Positions 56,059-64,000 of a stretch of 64,000 nucleotides of DNA are shown here, one piece after another. The stretch is taken from positions 744,001 to 808,000 of the forward strand of contig NC_082413.1 of NCBI RefSeq assembly GCF_004011695.2, in the 5' to 3' direction. Numbering within the stretch: position 1 is the stretch's first letter; every line of letters begins with the position of its first letter. Made by a program: the position numbers and the translations under genes. A model generated the notes under the pieces. The model did no database searches and was not told the origin of the DNA. It saw only the letters and a program-made list of their open reading frames with translations. Source of the DNA: Ascochyta rabiei. Lineage: Eukaryota > Ascomycota > Dothideomycetes > Pleosporales > Didymellaceae.

Positions 56059-58998
56059 TCAGCTTAAATCTAGTATCTCTACCTCGCTTTCCCTCCACCT
56101 CCGCCTCTCCTTGCCTTTCAATACAGCACCGACGGCGACCTTGGGGTTGGCTTCTTTCGCCGGACTCTCGGCTTCGACATAGTCCCATGCCCCTGCCAGA
56201 CTCTTTCGTAGGATGATCTGTCGCTTCTTAGTTGCTTTTGCTTTCCAGGCCGCGGGTGGTGAGGGCTGGAGTGGTGGTTCTGGAGAGTGCGAGGTGTTTC
56301 GGCGCGGTGAGCGGCGCGGTGAGGGCGCGGTTGCGAGAGTCGGTGACTGGTGCGGTGGTAGGGCGGGGGGTGAGAGATCTGTCAGGTCGATTGAATCTAT
56401 TTCTGGTGATGTCGGCTTTGCCGAGTTGAGCTGGGGGGATGTCAGATCGAGACTGTCGATCTCGAGCGGTAGAGATTTGGTCCGGCTTGGCTGGGGTACC
56501 GAGTGGTTCGGCTTGGGCTTCGCAGCTCCTTGGACATCCTTGTGTAGAGCGATCGTGAGGTCGAGGGTGTCGATTTCTGGTGTGGGCGCTTTTGTTTTGT
56601 TGAGCCGCGACGAGGTGCTCCGTGTCCGTGTTGTCGCTGTTCTCGTCGTTTGCTTCTTGTTCGTGGTTGATGATCTCGATGAGGACGAGGATCGTGATGC
56701 GTTGGATGATATCGAGGTCAGTGGTGTCCGGGCTCGGGTTGTCGTCACAGGTTGTGGCGCTTTCGTTGGTGATGAGAGCGTCAAGTCAAGAGTATCAATG
56801 ATATCAGATGGCCGCCTCAATTGGGCGGGTGTGGGAACAGGCGTGTCGTCGAAAATGCCTGTGGTGGCTCGTAGCCTAGTAGGTGTTTGGGAAGCTCGCC
56901 ATGTATCAAGGGTGGTCTGCCGCCCCTTTTCTGGCGATGCAGTTACAGACGTCCCACGACAGACCTTTGTCCGCGTCCTCGCCTTCTTAGCAGGTAGTTG
57001 CGATGGAGAAGGTGGCGCTGGTGAGTCTACCAGATCTAGTGTTTCGACCGTGTCTAGCAGTGAGGGTGTATTTGGCCGTTCAAGCGTGGCGCTCAGATCG
57101 GCGGGCAGAGTCTTCGAACGTTGTATGGGCGCTCTTCTCCTTCGCTTCGTCACACTTGGTGGTAGATGTTCCAGTACCGGAGTGAGAGATTCTTCACAAA
57201 TCGGAGCTACTATCGGCAAATTACTCTGCTGCCGCACAGGAGACGAGGACAACAGGTTGATCAGTGTAGCCTTCGGTTGGGTTAATGGAAGGCCAACATC
57301 ACCCTCTTGCGGCTTCGACGATCCCCGGGACAGCTTCGATCCCGGCTTGGTCACCTTCGCGAAGCTCTGTATACGGGATTGTGGCGCTTCTGGGGCAGTC
57401 TTCGTTCGTCTTGTAGTGGCATTTACTCTTGGAACAGTCTTGCTCGGCTCCTGACTCGCTGCTCTTTTGGGCTTCACCTTAGCCTGTCGTTCGGCCTCCC
57501 AGTCCTCCACCTTCAGCGGGACGCCTACTTTGACAAAGGTTTCCATGACCCAGATTCGTGCTGGCTTGAAGGGATCGAATTTGGTAGGACCACGCTTCTT
57601 GGGGCCCTCTTCTGCATCATCATCTAGGTCCACAGGAGGATCGTCGTCATTGCCTGCGCTCTGCTGCGTGGATGGTGGAAGTTCGAAGTCGTCATCAGGG
57701 TCTTCGTCGTCCAGATTGATTTTGACGAGCTCAATAGGCGTGAAGCTTATACGAAGCTCTGTGCTACTGTCCGTAACGGCGTGTTGACGTTTCCCGTGTA
57801 TTCCTTTCACAAGGAGAGCCTCGTCCTCTTGTATAGCTTGTATGTTATTCGTAGGGAGACGCTCGATCTGTGCAGCTCGCATGCGTAATGCACGGACGAG
57901 AAGGGATGGTGCAAGACTGCGTATGAAATGTTTTGCGCCTTCCAGCTTCACCCAGTCGAATGCGTCGCCAGTAAATTCACGCAGACCCGGAAAGTCGAGT
58001 TCCTGATCCCAGTTTATCGATCTCCGTAATTTGTCCAGGCCAGTCTGCGTCGAGATAGCAGGGTGTGTGTAATATCCAAGAATATCGAGTCGAGGGAAGT
58101 CATTTGGTATCTTGAGAGTGCCATGCTTCCGTTTAAAAAGCTTACTTTCATTCGTCTTCAGCTCGTGTTGTAGCCGCTCCCTCCACCGTGACAGTGCAGC
58201 TGCGTCGTTGCGTGGTATGCTGCAGAGATCGCGCCCAAACCCAGCCTTTGCAGCCTCACAGGCTGTTTTTGGTCCACACCCAGGTATCCCCTCAGGAACA
58301 TAGTCTCCGCCGCTCATCAGCGCGACCAAAATCATACCCTCGCGATCCAGCGCTGAAGGCCCATTCTTTGTTTCCACAGCGTCGTAGACATTGACGTGTG
58401 TTGGCGTCTTGCCTGACTTCTCTGGTGACCAGTTACGGATCGTGATGCCACTCCCAAACATGAGCGTATCGACATCCTCACTCAGCACTGCGTCAACAAT
58501 ACCCTCTCGCTGCAACAGGGCGCATTCTGCCTCGGCCTCGCCTGGCGCAAGGTGGATGGGGTATCCAAACTGCTTCAGCAGCTGCTTGGCGAGAAACTCG
58601 GGGATCGAGGCGACATTGGGACCAGTACGCTTGTTGCGCTTGAAGGGTGGCTTGTTTGGTCCATCGAAGACGAAGACGGGGTGTATCGAGAGGGCAATGA
58701 GGCGTAGCAGGCGGTAGTAGAATGTTCGCAGTGCAGGATTTGTGCCACCTGCAGCGGTCAGTACCCCACTGTAACATGCGCAAACCTGTCGCAAACCTAC
58801 CTTTGCTAGCTTGTATCTGGAAAAGCCAGATCGATGTGTCTATAGCGATGCGCAACGGTCTGCCAGTCTCCTCGAACTTCTCAACAGCGAGCTTCGACAG
58901 TGCTACACGCCGCCCAGGGCCGATTTCCTTGTAAATGCTGCGCGCGTTAGCACCACCACTTTCGGCGTATAATGCGACAACTACCCATGAATACCCAT
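56059..58998 (-). CDS. GEN1: GEN1/Yen1-type Holliday junction resolvase
   Basis: Three exons, 58998-58985, 58937-58801 and 58748-56059, with introns of 47 bp and 52 bp, give 946 aa. The 14-nt first exon codes MGIHG; splicing yields MGIHGIYKEIGPGRRVALSK, the expected XPG N-region start. Acidic active-site residues of the Rad2/XPG family are present: AIDTSIW, FVFDGPNKP, GEAEAECA, SEDVDTLMFG and SGGDYVPEG. A helix-hairpin-helix follows (GIPGCGPKTACEAA), then a middle region like the GEN1 C-terminal domain (RIWVMETFVKVGVP). The long tail is disordered and carries repeated DTLDLT/DSLDLT motifs. The enzyme cuts four-way junctions symmetrically to resolve recombination intermediates. It is divergent from the AT-hook gene, with 206 bp between start codons. 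Confidence 0.93.
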
Positions 58999-59204
58999 CA
59001 CGTCTCCATCACTCTACCGTTGGAGAGCTGCGATGCGACTGCTGGTGTGCTGCCTGGCATCGACGATGATGGGCGGGCCGCGATCAAATCGATTGTTGCC
59101 CAGGGCAACCGCGGGCCTTGCCTTGTTGCAGGGCTTGGGATTTGGACACCTCCACAATCCGACCAACACACATCAGACAAGGAAGTGCGGTATCTTGTAG
59201 CGTT
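58999..59204. promoter_or_regulatory. Bidirectional promoter of GEN1 and the AT-hook gene
   Basis: Only 206 bp separate the two start codons, so both genes must share this promoter. A palindrome of 7 plus 7 bases around one central base (59095-59109, GTTGCCC-A-GGGCAAC) lies about 100 bp from either start. I see no clear TATA box. Confidence 0.75.
59095..59109. promoter_or_regulatory. RFX/X-box-like palindrome
   Basis: GTTGCC and GGCAAC half-sites are separated by three bases. This fits the general RFX pattern (GTNRCC, 0-3 bases, RGYAAC). Fungal RFX/Crt1-type factors regulate DNA-damage-responsive genes, which would suit GEN1, but binding is not shown. Confidence 0.45.
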
Positions 59205-62200
59205 ATGGCGCCCCCTAGGAGAGCTGAGCGATTCAGCGAGAATGCTACCCACGACTACCCTTCGTCGCCAGACCCTCTCGCCATGTCAACACACGAAAAC
59301 ACAATAACATCAACTCGCAAGCCACAGCGCACACCACGTGCGCCATCGCGAACAAGCTCGCCGAGCAAGCAGAGCCGAACAGCAATCGTTCCAGGCTTTG
59401 ATTTGTCTTCACCGGCCAAATCCATGGTTTTGAACACACCGAGAATGGGCGGCGCAAGTCCGTGGCGCATCAAAGTCACAGTACAGGCCGAGCCTGAGAG
59501 TGACGGTGAGAACACCATGTCGCCAACAGTAAAGAAGGTTACACGCACGAAAACTACGACGATCCCATTGAAATATCACGATGCGCCGTCACCGATGAAG
59601 CGCGGTCGAGGACGACCCAGGAAGTCAGATGCAGCTGGAGGGACGCCAGCAAAGCCTAAGCGAAAGGGAACACCGGTCAGGAGAACAGCGAGATCGAAGT
59701 CTCGAGACGCGAGTGTGGGTCCAACAGGATCGAGTGCGGCAGACATCGATACGGATGTAGCGCCAAAGAGGAAACGAGGCCGCCCCAGAAAGGTGGTGCA
59801 GCCTGCGACTGAGGATGAAGAGACGCTGGTCGTTGATATACCGGAAACCCAAGATGACAATCAGATCGATGCAACGCCTCTACCAACCGAACAGCCACAG
59901 ACAGTAGCCACCAACATCGCCACACCAGAAGAGACCGAGCTTTCGAAACGATTACACGCACGCAAAGGCACGCCCCATGCTACCAATCCACTCGCTATCG
60001 AAATTTCCTCAGATGAGGAGTCAGATGAAGTCAGCGACGTCCTCACGCCAGCTACCGGAGATGAGGACGAGGCCAGACACGAGCAAACACGTTCACACAC
60101 CCCTACACAAGACCCAGCAGAGCACGGGGCAGACATCGATTACACGGAGCCATTTGAGCACGAAGACGACGATGACGAGGTAGAGGCAGAAAACTTCGCG
60201 TTCGATGAAGGCATAACGAGAATGCCGGACGATTCTACTATTATTGACAGCGAAGGCTTCAGCATAATCTCTGTAGACTCATTGCCTACCAAGTCCAGCC
60301 CTCCCAAAGCAGATGAAAACCAGGTCGCTCCAGTGCCGAGCATTGCAGCGATCATGAATCGCGGATACACGAATCCTGCTGCAGTCAGACAGCTGAGTCG
60401 TGAACAAGGTGTAGCGTCTAAGTCATCGCCAGGCCCTGCACGCATGCTTCCCGCATCAAAGCCGGTCAAATCCTCACCAGCGATAGCGCAACCCCGCCAT
60501 GTAACACCAGCAGTCGACAATGAAGTTCCTTCAGCACCACCTAGCCTCGAGCCGGCTCGAGCGGCTCCTGCTAAGATCGAAACACCGAAGATGGGGCGAG
60601 CCTTGACGGCAGGTGTCGCTCTTCAAGGCGTTTTGGACCCCAATCGCTTTACCCCGGAATCTTCCCAGGAGTTGGCAGCGGATCGACGTGGGTCACTCGA
60701 TGATTTGTTCCGAGGCTTCAGCGAAGGTTCTCGAAGGCAGCTACAAGAAGGGCTTCGTCTCGGTGTACAGCTTGCCCAAAATCGGGCTGAGCCATCACCA
60801 TCTCTTCCGAAGTCTGACGCGTCACGTACAGAAGCAGCACCGAGAGAACGACCCATTAGGACGCAGCGAAAGTGGAGAACACGTCTTCTCACACCTGAAG
60901 ATGAGCAGAACAGCGTGCCGGCAGAACCTGCTGCTGCAGAGAGTGAGGTCCAGTATCCTATCCTAGCTGTGGAAGAGCAAGTGAACCCTCTGCCTAGCCC
61001 GATAAGAAGCGAAGACGAAGGTGAAATGAGCTTTCAGGTTGACAGCATTGTAGCGAGCGTGATGGAAGAGGACGGCGAACAACCTGAGGCCACGACAAAT
61101 ACGCGGAATGAATCGAGTCCTGCTCATGGCGTATTAGAAGCGGACAAGGATGAAGTCGAGGAAGATTATTCGGACATATGGCGAGAAGAAGGAAGCCGAG
61201 TTTCCAATTCTTCTGACCCATCATCGACCGAAGGAAAGGCATCACTACAAGAGCCAGATCTTTTCATCGACAGCGTGTCCAGCAAACCTGGTCGTAGCAG
61301 GTTCCAGCGTCGCAATGCGCGGCATATTAAGCGTAACGATGGCGACAGTACTTCCCAACGACCAAGCCCTTTGCACGTACAAGCTGCTGGGCCGGAGTTT
61401 GCTGCTATTGACAAGGGAAAGGCTAGAGCGATCGAAGACGAGTTTGAGGAGCAGGAGGATAGTGTGGCTAGCGAAGGCAGTGATGACACTGGCATGTTCT
61501 TCCAATCGAACATGCCCGCGGTCTTCGATAAAAAGCGTCTTGACCGGAGACAGCCGAAGATTGACAAGCTGGACCTGTCACTTCTGTTGAACGAGGGTGA
61601 GAGCTTGCAGCCAGAGCCGTCACCTGAAAAGCAATCCGCTTCTACACAACCCAACCCATTCCTCGATACACCACCTCGGTTCACTGGATTTCCAAGCTCG
61701 CCCAAGAAAAGCAGTCCTCTGCGCCGCGAGCTCCGCAGCTCAGACATCTCTTCCAACACGCCCAGTCGCCTGCATGATGAGTCGACACTGCCTCTTGCTC
61801 AAAGCTCACCATTTCACTCGCGAATTGACGGAGACAGCATGCTTTCTACAGCATCTGATCAACGTCAGATCTTCGCCGAGATGGAAGGTGTAGACGTGAC
61901 AAGTAACAGCATTCGCGTTTTGCGTGATGAAGCCGATGAGTATCTTGATGCGTACACACCTCAAGAGCGATCGTTGAACGAGATCAAGGAGGTCACTGAG
62001 TATAGCAGAACACTGCAGGGCGATTCGAGTATCATGCCATCAAGCCCACCTCAGGCTAGGCGACATTTCGTACAGCATGCAGCACCTTCCTCTCGTACTC
62101 CAAGTTCTGTGACCAGACACCCTCAGTCCGACACTGGCTCAGAGGCTACGCCGACTCCGCTCTCTCGGGAAGTAGCATCACGATATGAAGCAATCGACGA

Positions 62201-62822
62201 ATCCTCATTTGTAAGCACCAGCTCGGCTGGCCGCTCAGATGGTGTTCGCGCCGCAGCACAACTCAAACGCGAATCTTCTGCCAGTGCTAGCGCATCCCCA
62301 CCGCGCGCTCACCCTATCCTTGCCAAATTCGCACCCCTTCCACGCATTGAGCCCTGGACAAAAACCCACTACAAGGCCCTTGACAAGCTTCACGCCGCGC
62401 ACCTGAAGTACCCTAATCTCTTCTGCTCCTTGGCAGTCCCGCCTACGACTCTGTCTCGCGCCAATGCTGCCCTACTTGCCAGCTTCGCCGCTACAACAGA
62501 GAAGAACTACGTCGGCGCCCAGGTCTCAGCATGGGGCTATACGTTTACGATGACGCCTCAGCTCATTACTCTTTGCGAAGTGTTCATGCATCTCCTCACG
62601 CTGAGCTCCATCGAAGACTATGAGGCGATGAGTGGTCGTGGAATTGAGATGGGTGATGTTGCTCCTGGTAGGATTGGGAGCAAGATCTCAAGGGAAGAGG
62701 TGATGAGGAGGCTATGCACAGTGGTGCTGGGCGAATACATTCGAGCCGATGAGAAGAAAGGGTTCAAAGTCAAGAAGACTGGAGCCCTGAGGATCGTTGG
62801 TGCCAGTGGTGAAGAGCTGTAA
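59205..62822 (+). CDS. AT-hook DNA-binding protein of unknown function
   Basis: A single exon of 1205 codons. The ATG at 59205 (MAPPRRAERF) is chosen; the frame is open further upstream but only with non-ATG codons inside the divergent promoter. Two AT-hooks are clear: KRGRGRPRKSD (about residue 130) and KRKRGRPRKVV (about residue 190). The middle is long, acidic and Ser/Pro-rich with many SP dipeptides (candidate CDK sites). A structured C-terminal segment of about 170 residues (EPWTKTHYKALDKLHAAHLK, then VSAWGYTFTMTPQLITLCEV) may be a conserved fungal domain. AT-hook proteins bind the minor groove of AT-rich DNA in chromatin; the target and role of this one are unknown. Sharing a promoter with GEN1 hints at a chromosome-maintenance role, which is inference. 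Confidence 0.85.
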   Translation: MAPPRRAERFSENATHDYPSSPDPLAMSTHENTITSTRKPQRTPRAPSRTSSPSKQSRTAIVPGFDLSSPAKSMVLNTPRMGGASPWRIKVTVQAEPESDGENTMSPTVKKVTRTKTTTIPLKYHDAPSPMKRGRGRPRKSDAAGGTPAKPKRKGTPVRRTARSKSRDASVGPTGSSAADIDTDVAPKRKRGRPRKVVQPATEDEETLVVDIPETQDDNQIDATPLPTEQPQTVATNIATPEETELSKRLHARKGTPHATNPLAIEISSDEESDEVSDVLTPATGDEDEARHEQTRSHTPTQDPAEHGADIDYTEPFEHEDDDDEVEAENFAFDEGITRMPDDSTIIDSEGFSIISVDSLPTKSSPPKADENQVAPVPSIAAIMNRGYTNPAAVRQLSREQGVASKSSPGPARMLPASKPVKSSPAIAQPRHVTPAVDNEVPSAPPSLEPARAAPAKIETPKMGRALTAGVALQGVLDPNRFTPESSQELAADRRGSLDDLFRGFSEGSRRQLQEGLRLGVQLAQNRAEPSPSLPKSDASRTEAAPRERPIRTQRKWRTRLLTPEDEQNSVPAEPAAAESEVQYPILAVEEQVNPLPSPIRSEDEGEMSFQVDSIVASVMEEDGEQPEATTNTRNESSPAHGVLEADKDEVEEDYSDIWREEGSRVSNSSDPSSTEGKASLQEPDLFIDSVSSKPGRSRFQRRNARHIKRNDGDSTSQRPSPLHVQAAGPEFAAIDKGKARAIEDEFEEQEDSVASEGSDDTGMFFQSNMPAVFDKKRLDRRQPKIDKLDLSLLLNEGESLQPEPSPEKQSASTQPNPFLDTPPRFTGFPSSPKKSSPLRRELRSSDISSNTPSRLHDESTLPLAQSSPFHSRIDGDSMLSTASDQRQIFAEMEGVDVTSNSIRVLRDEADEYLDAYTPQERSLNEIKEVTEYSRTLQGDSSIMPSSPPQARRHFVQHAAPSSRTPSSVTRHPQSDTGSEATPTPLSREVASRYEAIDESSFVSTSSAGRSDGVRAAAQLKRESSASASASPPRAHPILAKFAPLPRIEPWTKTHYKALDKLHAAHLKYPNLFCSLAVPPTTLSRANAALLASFAATTEKNYVGAQVSAWGYTFTMTPQLITLCEVFMHLLTLSSIEDYEAMSGRGIEMGDVAPGRIGSKISREEVMRRLCTVVLGEYIRADEKKGFKVKKTGALRIVGASGEEL

Positions 62823-64000
62823 GGGAAGAGTTTGTGATGACATGACTGACGACCTTTGGGTATTATTGGCGTTGGGTTCTTTGAACGTTTGATACCTTTT
62901 GCCTATGACAAACCACTTCTAGTATTTCTTTGACACGAAGCCTGTTTCTCAGAGTCATGATACTTTCCTTTCCGCAACAAAAATTGCCCACACCTAAATC
63001 ACGTGACAGAACAGGTCCGCCACCCCATGCCCCCACCCCCCTTCACTCCCTTGCTTCCCATTCCTCGCCGCAGCCAAAAACTTTAAAAAAAAAGGACGGG
63101 CCCAACCGCGATTCGAACGCGGGGCCTCTTGCACGTTTGAGACGGGCGCCCAAAGCAAGAAATGCAGCTCTGTTAGCTGAGTGTGCATTCGTGGACGCGG
63201 ATGTCACTTACTCATACCACTAGCTGGATGCTCGTTAGAGCGACCTGGGGAAGCTGGGGTTGTGGGTACTTACACCATTAGGCCGTCTTCTAATTGGTTA
63301 GGAGTGAGAGAGAATGGACGATACATGTAGGTAGATGTTGTGGAGTGAGTGACAGCATTGTGTGTACGTGTTGTGTAAGCGAAGAAAGGGGTGCTTGGAG
63401 AAGAAAGGGCAGGTGGAATTACCATGTGAGACGGAAAGAGGGGTAGATTCGGTTGTTGAGAGGGGAAGTTACGATGAGGTGAAAGCAGTGGACGAGATTG
63501 GTCTGGTAGTGAGCTCAGTAAGCTTTCCAGGAGTGGTAATTAGTTCTTAAATCGACTACCTCGCAGATTTGACGTTCATAAAGTTGCTAAACCGCATGTA
63601 TAACCAAGCACCAAGCTAGGTTACCCAGATCGAGATGAGGATCTCGCATTCTGCGGCAAACGTGTATGCATGTACATGCTCATAGATGAATGAGCTAGTT
63701 CTGTTGGGCGTTGGAAGGCCATGCAGCAGAGCTTCACTTCAAAGAGCATCACAGGCAGCTGAGAGCAGCTTAGAATGTTCAGTCAATGTGGTCCAAATGT
63801 CCGCTTGAAAGTATTTGCTGGATTATCTCCTGGGCTTCTCGCTACTTCGGACAAAGTTCGAGGTTCGTTGGGGGCGAAGATAGTCTCTCCTACGCTCACA
63901 ACTTCGACTCCCGCGGCTGGCGAGGAGCACCGACTTTGCTCAACGCACTCCAAAGATTCAGACCCCCCTGAAGCCTCTCGTCATCCTCAATGGCAACGTT
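62823..64000. other. Right-end intergenic region
   Basis: Apart from the tRNA-Pro-like sequence at about 63098-63160 I see no gene. Frames are short and unremarkable to the window edge. Confidence 0.5.
63098..63160 (-). pseudogene. tRNA-Pro(UGG)-like sequence, 3' half only
   Basis: On the minus strand the 3' half looks like a nuclear tRNA. There is a T-arm CCGCG-TTCGAAT-CGCGG (B box) and a 3' acceptor strand ending TTGGGCCC, then a run of nine T (63085-63093) suited to Pol III termination. The anticodon stem CTTGC/GCAAG encloses TTTGGG plus about 15 extra bases plus T, that is anticodon TGG with a possible short intron. No matching 5' acceptor strand (GGGCCCAA-like) and no good A box are present upstream, so I read it as a relic or partial copy. 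Confidence 0.45.

Noticed and set aside
56213..57454. A 413-codon open frame on the plus strand
   Set aside because: It lies antisense to the GEN1 exon 3, whose protein has clear family motifs. The frame is Val/Ser/Arg-rich and looks like a shadow.

Overview
The window is nuclear DNA of a filamentous ascomycete (Pezizomycotina). A Dothideomycete is my best guess, but that is an inference. The evidence is short introns of about 47-90 bp with GTAAGT/GTATGT-like donors and CTAAC/CTGAC-like branch sites, single genes at about 2-4 kb spacing with no operons, clearly fungal genes (ERG27, DSC2, PSP1, a fungal CDC4, a Yen1/GEN1 nuclease, a fungal INCENP), and C-to-T/G-to-A decayed repeats typical of repeat-induced point mutation (RIP). 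I supplied introns by hand wherever reading frames had to be joined; joins are given in the evidence fields.

Left part (1-21.5 kb): an Etp1/BRAP2 ubiquitin-ligase gene and CDC4 lie on the minus strand. A long intergenic region full of simple repeats follows, then a fungal protein of unknown function on the plus strand. Three minus-strand genes come next: a secreted PLC-like phosphodiesterase, an unknown helical protein and a PSP1-domain protein. Two short tandem duplications, at about 0.9-1.4 kb and 13.2-13.8 kb, each carry one central, heavily transition-mutated period between intact flanks.

Middle (21.5-43 kb): a 5 kb stretch without recognisable genes, then a MARVEL membrane protein, INCENP (chromosomal passenger complex) and an unknown Ser/Thr-rich protein. 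A 9 kb gene-poor island follows. It holds one cryptic two-exon small cysteine protein and a 2.1 kb Fot1/pogo-type DNA transposon on the minus strand, with about 45-bp inverted repeats and TA target duplications; its coding body is ruined by RIP-like mutation. A heptamer-based minisatellite ends the island, just upstream of ERG27.

Right part (43-64 kb): ERG27 (sterol 3-ketoreductase), a coiled-coil protein, DSC2 (Dsc E3 ligase of the SREBP pathway), a SET-domain lysine methyltransferase, a conserved fungal protein, and a divergent pair made of the GEN1/Yen1 Holliday-junction resolvase and an AT-hook protein. The pair shares a 206-bp promoter with an RFX/X-box-like palindrome. A tRNA-Pro-like relic lies near the right end.

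The genes do not form one pathway. Three (CDC4, INCENP, GEN1) act in cell-cycle or chromosome biology and two (ERG27, DSC2) in sterol homeostasis. The most unusual signals are the one-period RIP patches, the sharp-edged transposon relic, the cryptic small gene and the palindrome in the GEN1 promoter.
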